From the NCBI RefSeq assembly GCF_003732275.1, contig NZ_MOBM01000038.1, positions 1,357,355-1,421,354 on the forward strand: a stretch of 64,000 nucleotides of DNA, written 5' to 3'. Below, piece by piece: positions 1-8,010 of this stretch; the stretch's first letter is position 1; each line of letters begins with the position of its first letter. A program made the position numbers and the translations under genes. The DNA is from Pseudomonas frederiksbergensis. GTDB lineage: Bacteria; Pseudomonadota; Gammaproteobacteria; Pseudomonadales; Pseudomonadaceae. A model generated the notes under the pieces. It did no database searches. It was not told where the DNA came from and saw nothing but the letters and a program-made list of their open reading frames with translations.

Positions 1-411
1 CGCATGACCCAGGCGCAAACCGGTGCGCGCCTTGGGCAGAACATAGGGCGCCAGGCTCATGTTTTCCTGACCGCCGGCAATCACCAATTCGGCGTCGCCG
101 CAACGGATCGCCTGGACCGCGAGCTGGACCGCCTTGAGGCCTGAACCGCAGACTTTATTCAGGGTCAGGGCAGGGGTGGTATGGGGCAGGCCGGCCTTGA
201 TCGCGGTCTGGCGTGCCGGGTTTTGCCCGGAGCCTGCAGTCAGCACTTGGCCGAGGATGACCTCATCAATCTGCGCAGCGTCGATCCCGGTCTGTTCGAG
301 CAGGCGACGAATCACCGCCGCGCCCAATTCGGTAGCTGGAATGGCGGACAGTGAACCTTGAAAACTGCCAATGGCGGTGCGAGTAGCGGCAACGATTACG
401 ACTTCGTTCAT
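1..411 (-). CDS. phbA: acetyl-CoA acetyltransferase (thiolase), C-terminus beyond left edge
   Basis: Beta-ketothiolase that condenses two acetyl-CoA to acetoacetyl-CoA, the first step of polyhydroxybutyrate synthesis. Only about the first 137 residues lie in the window. They start MNEVVIVAATRTAIGSF, a typical thiolase N-terminus, and include the nucleophile-Cys block LNKVCGSGLKA (Cys about residue 88) and the following GGQENMS segment. The ATG is at 409-411. The reductase gene lies just upstream on the same strand (57 bp gap), giving the order phbB-phbA seen in Pseudomonas phb operons, with a synthase gene expected beyond the edge. The symbol rests on this context. On sequence alone it could be any biosynthetic-type thiolase of the AtoB/PhaA class. 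Confidence 0.9.
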   Translation of the reverse strand, partial: MNEVVIVAATRTAIGSFQGSLSAIPATELGAAVIRRLLEQTGIDAAQIDEVILGQVLTAGSGQNPARQTAIKAGLPHTTPALTLNKVCGSGLKAVQLAVQAIRCGDAELVIAGGQENMSLAPYVLPKARTGLRLGHA

Positions 412-468
412 GCATGACCTCATTAGGATTCTGTCGAGCGGGAGCAGGGCATCCATGCCCTGACAGGC

Positions 469-1215
469 TTACTGCATGTTCATGCCGCCGTTGACCGAGA
501 AGTCGGCACCGGTGCTGTAGGCCGATTCATCGGACGCCAGCCAGGCGACGATCGAAGCGATTTCTTCGGGTTGACCAAGGCGACCGACCGGTGTGGCTGC
601 GATCATGGTCTCGAGAATGTCCGGGCGGATGGCCGCGGTCATGCTGGTCTGGATGTAGCCGGGCGATACGGTATTGACGGTCACGCCCTTGCCCGAGACT
701 TCCCGGGCCAGTGCCATGGTGAAGCCATGGATACCGGCTTTGGCCGCGCTGTAATTGGTCTGGCCGAACTGGCCGCGCTGACCGTTGATCGACGAAATGT
801 TGATGACCCTTCCCCAGCCCTTGGCCAACATGCCTTCAATCACCTGTTTGGTGGTGTTGAACAGGCCGCTGAGGTTGGTCCCGATCACCGCGTTCCAGTC
901 TTCTGGAGTGAGTTTGCGAAAGGAGGCATCCCGAGTGATGCCGGCGTTATTGACCAGCACATCGATCGGGCCGAATTGCTCTCGTGCCATCTCGAAGGCC
1001 TTGCGGGTCGATTCCCAATCGGTGATGTCGCCGAAGATGCATTCGAACTGATAACCCGCCGCCAGTTGGGTGGCTATCCATTCGTTCTTGCGGGCGGAAT
1101 CCGAGCTGCAGCCGACGATGACCTTGAATCCTTCCTTGTACAGGCGTTGGCTTATCGCAGTGCCAATCCCACCCATACCACCCGTGACCAACGCAATACG
1201 ACCAAGCGACTTCAT
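469..1215 (-). CDS. phbB: acetoacetyl-CoA reductase (SDR family)
   Basis: NADPH-dependent reductase converting acetoacetyl-CoA to (R)-3-hydroxybutyryl-CoA for PHB synthesis. It is a 248-residue classical short-chain dehydrogenase with the nucleotide-binding TGGMGGIG near the N-terminus, NNAG in the middle, a catalytic Ser in INISSINGQ, and the YSAAK Tyr/Lys pair. It ends SVNGGMNMQ, like PhaB proteins. The ATG at 1215 is preferred over an upstream in-frame start at 1248 because a GGAAGGGA ribosome site lies just before it and PhaB proteins normally begin here. It is the first gene of the minus-strand phbB-phbA operon and is divergent from the AraC-type regulator at 1473. Confidence 0.93.
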   Translation of the reverse strand: MKSLGRIALVTGGMGGIGTAISQRLYKEGFKVIVGCSSDSARKNEWIATQLAAGYQFECIFGDITDWESTRKAFEMAREQFGPIDVLVNNAGITRDASFRKLTPEDWNAVIGTNLSGLFNTTKQVIEGMLAKGWGRVINISSINGQRGQFGQTNYSAAKAGIHGFTMALAREVSGKGVTVNTVSPGYIQTSMTAAIRPDILETMIAATPVGRLGQPEEIASIVAWLASDESAYSTGADFSVNGGMNMQ

Positions 1216-1472
1216 ACAATCCCTTCCTTTCTTTGTTTTGCGTTGCAAGATGGGGGGATTGTTCGGTATTGGCCGGGTGTGCGGAAGTGTTGAGAGGTGA
1301 CGCTCTGGTGTCCAACGGTGCCATGCCCCGGTTAATGACGGGTGGCGAAAAACGCTGGTTACCTATACTGGGATCAATATTGGCAACTGAAAAACCCGTT
1401 AGTCTTTGATTTATCGCAGATCAGTTATGGCTCCGGACAGGATGTTCGGTTCCACAGGTCATTGAGGACGCC

Positions 1473-2510
1473 ATGTATAGAATGAGTTCAGGCTATGCCA
1501 GCGTGCTGGTAAATACGCTCTCGGCTCAAGGACTGGATATTGCCAGTCTGTGTCGGGAGGCTGGACTAGACATGAAGCTTGCGAACAAACCAGGAGCGTT
1601 TTGCGAGCGAAGGGCGATTTATCGATTATGGGATCTGGCCGCTCAGGCCTCGGGCGATTCGGACATCGGCTTGAAGGCCTATGGAAGTTTCCACCCTGGT
1701 AGCTTTCAGATCGTCGGCTACACCATGATGTCCAGCCTGAATCTGAAAAAAGCCCTTGAGCGCCTGGTCCGTTTCAGTCCGTTGATTGGCACCGGATTCA
1801 GCCTTTTCTTTACATCGGAGCCGCAGAGTTACCGACTTTCCGGCCTCGATCATCACCAAAAAGGTTCGGTCAAACCTCGGCAATACACCGATGCAGCGCT
1901 GGCTTCGTTGCTGGGCTTCTGCCGTAAGCTGGCGGGCGGTAATTCTCCGCAACCCTTGAGTGTGGAGTTCACCTATCCCGAACCTGAAGACACCTCCGAG
2001 CATCGACGGTTGTTTGGCTGCGACCTGCGTTTCGACGCGGCTTACGACAGCATTTTGTTTGATGGGCAGGAGCTGCTGCGTCCGTTGAGCATGGCCAACG
2101 AAGCGCTGGCGGTGCTGCATGACAGTTTTGCCGAGGCGCAACTGGATCTGCTGTTTGGTTTTTGCGTAGTCGGCAGGATTCGCGCGCTGATTACCGAGCG
2201 CTTGAGTCAGGGCCAGGGGCAATGCGATATGGAGTCGATCGCGGCGGCATTGAACGTTAGCAAACGCACGCTGCAACGCGCGCTGGAAAAGGAAGGGACG
2301 CAATTCAAGGACGTGCAGAACGCTGTGCGCCGGCAATTGGCCGACTTCTACCTGCGCCATTCTCACTTCAACATGAAGCATGTCGCGTATCTCCTTGGTT
2401 TTCATGATCACAGCAGCTTTAACAAAGCCTGTAGCCGCTGGTTTGGCATGACACCCGGTCAGTATCGGGCCGATGAATCGTTGGCAATCGAGGAAGCCGT
2501 GCTGGTTTGA
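1473..2510 (+). CDS. phbR: AraC-family transcriptional activator, PhbR-like
   Basis: A 345-residue regulator with an N-terminal arabinose-binding-like domain of the OruR/ArgR type (roughly residues 15-200) and a C-terminal AraC helix-turn-helix pair (about 245-335; ALNVSKRTLQRALEKEG and HFNMKHVAYLLGFHDHSSF). The ATG follows a GAGGA ribosome site. It is divergent from phbB-phbA with a 257-bp shared intergenic region, the arrangement known for phbRBAC loci of PHB-producing Pseudomonas, where PhbR activates the biosynthetic operon. The AraC assignment is direct. The PhbR role is inferred from position. Confidence 0.85.
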   Translation: MYRMSSGYASVLVNTLSAQGLDIASLCREAGLDMKLANKPGAFCERRAIYRLWDLAAQASGDSDIGLKAYGSFHPGSFQIVGYTMMSSLNLKKALERLVRFSPLIGTGFSLFFTSEPQSYRLSGLDHHQKGSVKPRQYTDAALASLLGFCRKLAGGNSPQPLSVEFTYPEPEDTSEHRRLFGCDLRFDAAYDSILFDGQELLRPLSMANEALAVLHDSFAEAQLDLLFGFCVVGRIRALITERLSQGQGQCDMESIAAALNVSKRTLQRALEKEGTQFKDVQNAVRRQLADFYLRHSHFNMKHVAYLLGFHDHSSFNKACSRWFGMTPGQYRADESLAIEEAVLV

Positions 2511-2535
2511 CACGGCCTTCCGTCAGCGTTCAACG

Positions 2536-5001
2536 TTATTTCATCGGAGGTTTTTTTACGGCTTTCTTGCCCTTGGCAGGTTGGCGCACCGGACTTGCCA
2601 CCTTGGCGATGGGGTCTGGGGTCACTGCGGGGATTTTCTGCTTGATCGGCTCAGGGATGGCCACCGGGATGGGTGGCTTGATCGGCTCTGGTGTTATCAC
2701 CAAGACTTTCACTTCGATGGCATCGGCTGCACCGGGTGGCTGGGTCAGGCTGAAACCTGGCAGCGGAACGTCGAGTAGCGTGTGCAGCTCACACCAGCAT
2801 GGGTTGTTTGCGCCGCTGGTCAGCAGTTGCGGCAGCAAATTGGCGACGGCCGCCAGCACTTGTTGGCGCTCTTGGGCCTCAACCAGCATCAAGGGCAGGC
2901 TGTGCAGGCTTTCTTGCGGGTGGGTGGCGACCAGCAGTTTTTGCAGGCGCAGGGTTTCGCGCAAATCAAGTGGCTTGGCACTGTAGTCCTGGAGCAGCAC
3001 CTGCAGTTGCAGGATCAATTTCTCGACGCTTTCCTTGCCCGGTTCGTCGCTGTCGCGGCCCAGCAGGAACAGGATCCGTATCAAGGCTTCCATCAGACCG
3101 CCAAGAGGCAGAGCATCCTGCAGACGCTCGATCAGAACCTGGTCGTGCTGCTCGGCGTGTTCCTGCAGATTTCGCCCGGGTGCATTGCCGGCGAAGCTAT
3201 TGAGTACGCCATACACGCCGTAGAAACACATTTCGTGAGCCGCATCACGCAGGTCCCGATAGCCGTTCAAGGCGTCCTGCATCTGGTTGGAAAACAGTTC
3301 CTGCCAGACCAGTAACGGGTTGTTCTGACTGGCGGGATGACGATCCTTGCTCACTTGGGCGGCACTGCCAGTCAGCCACCACAGTGCCGGGTTCAAACTG
3401 CTCCAGGCCACTTGCTGCTGATGGAAAGGGTGCGCGCGGCGCAGCATTTCGGCGCTCGGTTCGTTGATCAGCAGGCGCAACCATGGGCGTATGAACTCGT
3501 CGTACACGCTGTTGTTGATGGCGGATGCGCGCTGCACCAGCGCGAATTCGCGATCGTCATCACGGGGCGGCGTCACTTGGCCATGAATGTCGGCGATATG
3601 CCGGGGCTCGAAACGCACGGTATACGGCGTCGCCGAGTGCTCCGGCAGGTCGTCGATCAGCATTTCGTACAACCCGGCCGGCAGCGCATTGATCGCATCG
3701 ACTGCACCCAGCAACTCGCGGTGCTCACGCCGCGCCACTTCACCGGACACGAAGATGCCCAGGTGACCGATGCTTGCATGTCGCAGGTAAACGATGGTGC
3801 GTCCGGCATTTTGCAACGCGAGATCGCTGGGATAGACGTCGGTGATCCAGTCCAGTGCCTGCTGCGGGGAGGTGATGTTGTCGCCATAGGAACAGAACAC
3901 CACCACCGGCACTTCGATCAATTTGAGGTCGAGCCCGCTGCTTTTGCGCCCCAGGCCGCCGGACAGCTGATTACCGATGAACAGGTCGTCGACAATCATC
4001 TCGATTTCTTCGCTATTGAGCAGGGTCGGGCTGCCCCACCAGCGTTCGAAATCCAGAAAGCGTGCGGCCTCGCTGTCGACTTCACTGAACAGGTGGTAGT
4101 ACTTGCCCCAATAGGTATTGGCCGGGTCCAGGTTTTCGAAATTGCTCACCAGCCAGGTGCCGTCGAAGCGGTCATTACCGAGGTCGCTCCCCAGGCGCGC
4201 CATCCAGCCACCGCCCAGCAAACCGCCGGTGTAACGCATCGGATTGCGGCCATTGACGCCGGCCCAGTACGACAACGGCGCACCGTTGACGATGATCAGC
4301 CCCGGCAACTCCGGCCGAGTGGCCGCCAGGCCCATTAACGCCCAGCCCGCTTGGCAGTTACCAATGACGACAGGTTTGGCGCTGTCCGGATGCCGAGCGC
4401 TGACGACCTCGATGAACCGTGCCTGGGCGTCTGTGATATCGGCAAGGGTTTGCCCTGGGCGTGGTGAGTGACTGAAGGCGATGAAGTAGGTGGGATGGCC
4501 GGCTCTCAGGCTTTCGCCGATGACCGAGTCCTGTTTGAAACCGCCGATCCCCGAGCCATGACCGCCGCGGGGGTCAATGATGATCACGGGCTGTTTTTTA
4601 CTGTCGATTTGTTGCCCCGGGCCGCCGAGGATTTGCAACAACGAATAGTTGACCGCACGAGGCAGGTCTTCACCCGCGACCAGCGTTTCATGATTGAACT
4701 TGAGCAGCAGCGGATACCCGGCGCGTTCGTGGGCCAGGGTGTTGTCGCCGCGCTGACGCAAGGTGTCCCAGAACAGCACGCTGCGCTGGCCAAGGTCAGT
4801 GAAGTATTCCTGCCAGTCAGCCGGTGTCGGCTGTCTGAGTTGCCCAAGGCTAAAAGGCGCGAAAGTTTTTGCCTGGCGCTTCTGCACGGCGTCGAGGACG
4901 TTGTGGGTATTGAGGCGTTGCAGATGATTAAGGTGTTCGAACAAGCCGGCGGGGTCGCTGCGCTCTTCATCTTGCAGCGCAATATTTACTTCCTGACCCA
5001 T
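2536..5001 (-). CDS. DUF3141 protein, PHA-synthase-like alpha/beta hydrolase
   Basis: An 821-residue cytoplasmic protein of the DUF3141 family. The first ~430 residues form an alpha/beta-hydrolase domain related to class I PHA synthases. The nucleophile elbow reads GNCQAG with Cys216, as in the G-x-C-x-G box of PhaC, the likely acid is Asp374 (SYGDNITSPQ), and the likely base is His413 (IGHLGIFVSG). The rest is helical, and the last ~80 residues are a low-complexity Pro/Lys tail with repeated PEPIK/PDPI units. The ATG at 5001 has an AGGAG site. The gene is divergent from the phasin and near phbAB, so a role in polyester metabolism is plausible, but no polymerase activity is established for DUF3141 proteins. 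It is not a canonical PhaC, being longer and diverged outside the triad. Confidence 0.85.
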   Translation of the reverse strand: MGQEVNIALQDEERSDPAGLFEHLNHLQRLNTHNVLDAVQKRQAKTFAPFSLGQLRQPTPADWQEYFTDLGQRSVLFWDTLRQRGDNTLAHERAGYPLLLKFNHETLVAGEDLPRAVNYSLLQILGGPGQQIDSKKQPVIIIDPRGGHGSGIGGFKQDSVIGESLRAGHPTYFIAFSHSPRPGQTLADITDAQARFIEVVSARHPDSAKPVVIGNCQAGWALMGLAATRPELPGLIIVNGAPLSYWAGVNGRNPMRYTGGLLGGGWMARLGSDLGNDRFDGTWLVSNFENLDPANTYWGKYYHLFSEVDSEAARFLDFERWWGSPTLLNSEEIEMIVDDLFIGNQLSGGLGRKSSGLDLKLIEVPVVVFCSYGDNITSPQQALDWITDVYPSDLALQNAGRTIVYLRHASIGHLGIFVSGEVARREHRELLGAVDAINALPAGLYEMLIDDLPEHSATPYTVRFEPRHIADIHGQVTPPRDDDREFALVQRASAINNSVYDEFIRPWLRLLINEPSAEMLRRAHPFHQQQVAWSSLNPALWWLTGSAAQVSKDRHPASQNNPLLVWQELFSNQMQDALNGYRDLRDAAHEMCFYGVYGVLNSFAGNAPGRNLQEHAEQHDQVLIERLQDALPLGGLMEALIRILFLLGRDSDEPGKESVEKLILQLQVLLQDYSAKPLDLRETLRLQKLLVATHPQESLHSLPLMLVEAQERQQVLAAVANLLPQLLTSGANNPCWCELHTLLDVPLPGFSLTQPPGAADAIEVKVLVITPEPIKPPIPVAIPEPIKQKIPAVTPDPIAKVASPVRQPAKGKKAVKKPPMK

Positions 5002-5125
5002 GGTGATCTCCTGCTGCTATGCGTGGGAACCTGCGCATCTGAACCCTTTAGTTAGAGAGGGCTAGGCTGGCCGTTCGATGAGCAGGAGTCTACAGCGAAT
5101 AAGGAGGGCGTTAGCAACGTTTATT

Positions 5126-5173
5126 TTGCACCGCACAAAAATAGGCGTTGCCAAATAGTTTTGTGCACTGCAA
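5126..5173. promoter_or_regulatory. candidate PhaR operator upstream of the phasin
   Basis: An imperfect inverted repeat: TTGCACCGCACAAAA at 5126-5140 faces TTTTGTGCACTGCAA at 5159-5173, with 12 of 15 positions complementary. It lies 84-131 bp upstream of the phasin start, between the divergent DUF3141 and phasin genes. PhaR repressors are known to bind TGC-rich elements upstream of phasin genes, and a phaR gene lies 0.6 kb away. The repeat is seen directly; the binding assignment is inference. Confidence 0.45.
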
Positions 5174-5256
5174 TATCAAGGCTAACGCGATGACTGGCCG
5201 GATCGCTATCGCGTCCTCAGGCCCATCAGGGCCTTCCAGTACCAGGAGATTCAAGC

Positions 5257-5826
5257 ATGTCTTTTTTCAATTCGGAAAAACTGCAAACCGCTCAGAAAGC
5301 CAACCTCGACCTTTTGCAGCAAATCAGCGGCAAAGTGTTCGCCAGCGTTGAACAGCTCAGCCAGTTGCAGTTCAAGGCACTGCGCGACTCCACCGAAGAG
5401 CAGTTCGAAGGTGTTCGCAAGCTGCTGGCCGTCCGTGATCCACAAGGTTTCGCCGAGCTGCAGGCTTCTTTCACCCAGCCGAGCGCGCAAACCGAACGCC
5501 TGGCCGAATTCAATCGTCAGGTTCAAGCACTGATCGTCGGTACTCAATCGGACATCGCCAAATTGACCTCGAGTCAGGTCGAAGCGGGCACCCAGCAGTT
5601 GCATGAGTTCGTTGAAACGATCAGCAAGAATGCACCGGCCGGCTCCGAGCCTGTTGTGGCCGCGTTCAAGTCGGGCCTGGCGAATGCCGGTACTGTGTTC
5701 GAAAGCGCACAGAAAGCCGTAAAACAGGCTGCCGATGTGGCTCAGAGTGGTTTTGACGCAGCGACTGCCGCGGGCACTAAAGCTGCCCCGGAAGCTAGCG
5801 CCAAGCCTAACAGCGGTAACAAGTAA
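5257..5826 (+). CDS. phaP: phasin family protein (PHA granule-associated)
   Basis: A 189-residue small, helical, Ala/Gln-rich protein of the phasin_2/TIGR01841 type. It coats polyhydroxyalkanoate granules and controls their size and number. It starts MSFFNSEKLQTAQKANLDLL, has the amphipathic heptad pattern of phasins across residues 5-165, and ends in a disordered Ala/Lys/Pro tail. An AGGAGA ribosome site lies 9 bp before the ATG. It is convergent with phaR, and a shared terminator sits between them. Regulation by PhaR is expected from the upstream inverted repeat. Confidence 0.93.
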   Translation: MSFFNSEKLQTAQKANLDLLQQISGKVFASVEQLSQLQFKALRDSTEEQFEGVRKLLAVRDPQGFAELQASFTQPSAQTERLAEFNRQVQALIVGTQSDIAKLTSSQVEAGTQQLHEFVETISKNAPAGSEPVVAAFKSGLANAGTVFESAQKAVKQAADVAQSGFDAATAAGTKAAPEASAKPNSGNK

Positions 5827-5848
5827 GTCACGTAAGACCAGCAATACC

Positions 5849-5886
5849 AATGGCGACGGGTTTATTCCCCATCGCCATTTTTTTTC
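5849..5886. terminator. bidirectional rho-independent terminator between phaP and phaR
   Basis: The stem AATGGCGA...TCGCCATT with a GGG/CCC inner pair is followed by a run of T on the plus strand (5878-5884). It closes the phasin transcript and overlaps the 3' end of the convergent phaR gene. Confidence 0.7.
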
Positions 5887-6374
5887 GTTCCGCCATCGGC
5901 ACCGGGCTTGCCGCCAAACATGCCGAACAGGTTCTGGGTGTTCAGGTACAGCGCCTTCGACTGGTCGACATATTGCCGCATCAAATCCTGCATCACTGGC
6001 GCCTGCTGATGCATGAACGTGCTCCAGGCCTCGGAGGATTGCGCACCCGTCTGGGACTGGATGTCGATTACGGTCTGAATGCTCTTGTCCAGGTAACTGC
6101 CGAGTACGCCCTGATAAGGGCCGTAGAACTGGATAATCCCCATCAGCATCTCGCTGGTGAAGATCGGCTCACCGCCGCTTTCGGCTTCCAGAATCACTTG
6201 CAGCAAGATGCTGCGCGTCAGATCCTCGCCGCTCTTGGCATCGACCACCTGAAAGGCAATTTTATCGACCACCAACTGGCGTATGTCCGCCAGCGTCAGA
6301 TGACTGCTGGTGTGGGTGTCATACAGTCGGCGATTGGGGTACTTCTTGATCAGGCGTGGGGTGGTATCAGTCAT
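5862..6374 (-). CDS. phaR: polyhydroxyalkanoate synthesis repressor PhaR
   Basis: A 170-residue repressor that senses PHA granules and controls phasin genes. The N-terminal DNA-binding domain (residues 1-65) carries the family hallmark IKKYPNRRLYDT followed by LTLADIRQLV. A PHB-accumulation regulatory domain follows (about 65-130; FTSEMLMGIIQFYGPYQ), and the C-terminus is short and Gly/Asp-rich. The ATG at 6374 (MTDTTPRL...) is chosen because the upstream in-frame ATG at 6410 would add residues not seen in PhaR. No strong ribosome site precedes either. It is convergent with the phasin. Confidence 0.92.
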   Translation of the reverse strand: MTDTTPRLIKKYPNRRLYDTHTSSHLTLADIRQLVVDKIAFQVVDAKSGEDLTRSILLQVILEAESGGEPIFTSEMLMGIIQFYGPYQGVLGSYLDKSIQTVIDIQSQTGAQSSEAWSTFMHQQAPVMQDLMRQYVDQSKALYLNTQNLFGMFGGKPGADGGTKKNGDGE

Positions 6375-6448
6375 GCGGGGCGTCTCGCGGCGAGCCTGGT
6401 TTGCAGGCATCTTAACCTACAATCATCATTGGTGTTTTTGAGGCCGCC

Positions 6449-6529
6449 TTCGCGAGCAAGCCCGCTCCCACACTTGACCGAGTCTCCCATGAGAATGCGG
6501 TTAAATGTGGGAGCGGGCTTGCTCGCGAA
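6449..6529. repeat. REPIN: two inverted REP elements
   Basis: TTCGCGAGCAAGCCCGCTCC (from 6449) and its inverted partner GGAGCGGGCTTGCTCGCGAA (to 6529) are separated by about 30 bp. This is the Pseudomonas REP core arranged as a doublet hairpin (REPIN) in the gap between phaR and the porin gene. Confidence 0.85.
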
Positions 6530-6614
6530 GAGGCCCGCCATCACAGCACAAATCCAGCAGAAAAAAGGAGACTGCGCCGTCAAGTGAGTCCCCCCTTGTG
6601 CAACCAGAACTGAG

Positions 6615-7883
6615 TTACCAGATCGGCAAGGTGTAGCTGACGATCAGGCGGTTTTCATCCAGGTCGCTGCCAAAATTGGTCGAGCGAACTGTCGCGTTAC
6701 GCCATTTCACCCCGACATTCTTTAATGGCCCGCTCTGCACGACATAGCCGATGTCGGTATCACGTTCCCATTCCTTGCCTTGCGGGCGGTTGCCGCCCAG
6801 GTCGATATTGTCGCCGGTGAGGTAGCGGGTCATGAAGGTCAGCCCGGGAACGCCAATGGCTGCAAAGTTGTAGTCGTAGCGCGCCTGCCAGGACTTTTCG
6901 TCTTTGCTGGCGAAGTCGCCGATCTGCACGAAGTTCACCAGGAACGCATCGGTGCCGTTGACGTAGGCGTAGCCGGTGTCGCCGCTCATGCCTTGATAAC
7001 CCAGGCCCAACGCATGCCCGCCGAGGCTGTAGGTGAACATCGCGCCGATGGCATTGTTATCGACATTACTGCCACCGTCGTCCGTGGAGCGGGCGAAGCG
7101 CAGATCCGTCTTCAGCGACTGGCCGGTTGTGACCGGCAGCACGTAGGTCAGGTTGATCAGGTGCTGGCTGTAGAAGTTGTCGAGGTGACCATAGCTGTAA
7201 CCGGTGGCGAGGTTGCTGGTCCATTTGTAGTTCAGGCTGGCGAAATCGAAGCTGTCGCTATCGAGATGACGTGTGGTGATGCCCTTGGCGCCGGTGCGGG
7301 TGATGCCCATGTCCTCGTAGTCCGAGGAGTCACGCTGATTGACTTGCGTCAGTCGTCCGGCATCCACGGTCAGGCCTTCGAGTTCCAGCGACGTCAGCTG
7401 ACCGCCCTCGAAGGTTTGTGGCAACAACCGTGAATCGTTGGCCAGTACCGTCGGCAGTTTCGGCAGCAGCGTGCCGAGTTTCAGTGTGCTTTTCGAGGCC
7501 CGCACTTTGGCGGTCAGGCCCAGTTCTCCGTACTCGTCCTGCGCACCTTTGCTCGTGTCGCGATGGCGTTTTAGCAGGCCGGAGCCTGCGCGATCAGGGC
7601 TGGAGTCGAGCTTGACGCCGAGCAGGCCAATGGCATCGAAACCCACGCCGATCAAACCGTCGGTGAATCCCGATTCATAGCGCAGCAGGAAACCTTGCGC
7701 CCATTCCTCTTGCTTGGATTGGGGAGCGTTGGTCTGACGATAATCTCGGTTGAAATAAAAGTTGCGCAGCTCCAGGCTGGCCTTGCTGTCTTTGACAAAG
7801 TCAGCAGCGGCGGGGGCCGAGAGGCTGATGACGCCGCCGGCCAGCAATAATCGGGTAGCGAGGATGCGGGTATTGCGGTCCAT
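6615..7883 (-). CDS. OprD-family outer-membrane porin
   Basis: A 422-residue precursor with a cleavable signal peptide (about residues 1-27; LLLAGGVISLSAPAAA then DFVKDSKASLELRNFYFNRD). The mature protein opens with the OprD-family start of an 18-strand barrel for uptake of small carboxylates, aromatic acids or peptides. It ends in an aromatic terminal strand (SYTLPIW) for BAM-dependent insertion. The AAAGGGG ribosome site supports the ATG. It is last in a co-directional block with an acyl-CoA dehydrogenase, an acetate-type symporter and a CoA ligase, so it probably imports the acid that this operon activates. The substrate cannot be read from sequence. Confidence 0.9.
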   Translation of the reverse strand: MDRNTRILATRLLLAGGVISLSAPAAADFVKDSKASLELRNFYFNRDYRQTNAPQSKQEEWAQGFLLRYESGFTDGLIGVGFDAIGLLGVKLDSSPDRAGSGLLKRHRDTSKGAQDEYGELGLTAKVRASKSTLKLGTLLPKLPTVLANDSRLLPQTFEGGQLTSLELEGLTVDAGRLTQVNQRDSSDYEDMGITRTGAKGITTRHLDSDSFDFASLNYKWTSNLATGYSYGHLDNFYSQHLINLTYVLPVTTGQSLKTDLRFARSTDDGGSNVDNNAIGAMFTYSLGGHALGLGYQGMSGDTGYAYVNGTDAFLVNFVQIGDFASKDEKSWQARYDYNFAAIGVPGLTFMTRYLTGDNIDLGGNRPQGKEWERDTDIGYVVQSGPLKNVGVKWRNATVRSTNFGSDLDENRLIVSYTLPIW

Positions 7884-8010
7884 GGTGAAGCCCCTTTGTT
7901 TTTATTATGGAAAGACAGGTCCCGCGGCCCTCGCCAGGTGGGCGAGGGCTTATCAATAAAAAACGCGAACGCCAAAAAGAGAGGAGCGTGGCGCCGCGTG
8001 GGTTCAATCG

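Noticed and set aside
571..1293. 240-codon plus-strand frame opposite phbB
   Set aside because: Shadow of the reductase gene. The minus-strand frame has all SDR motifs and a ribosome site.
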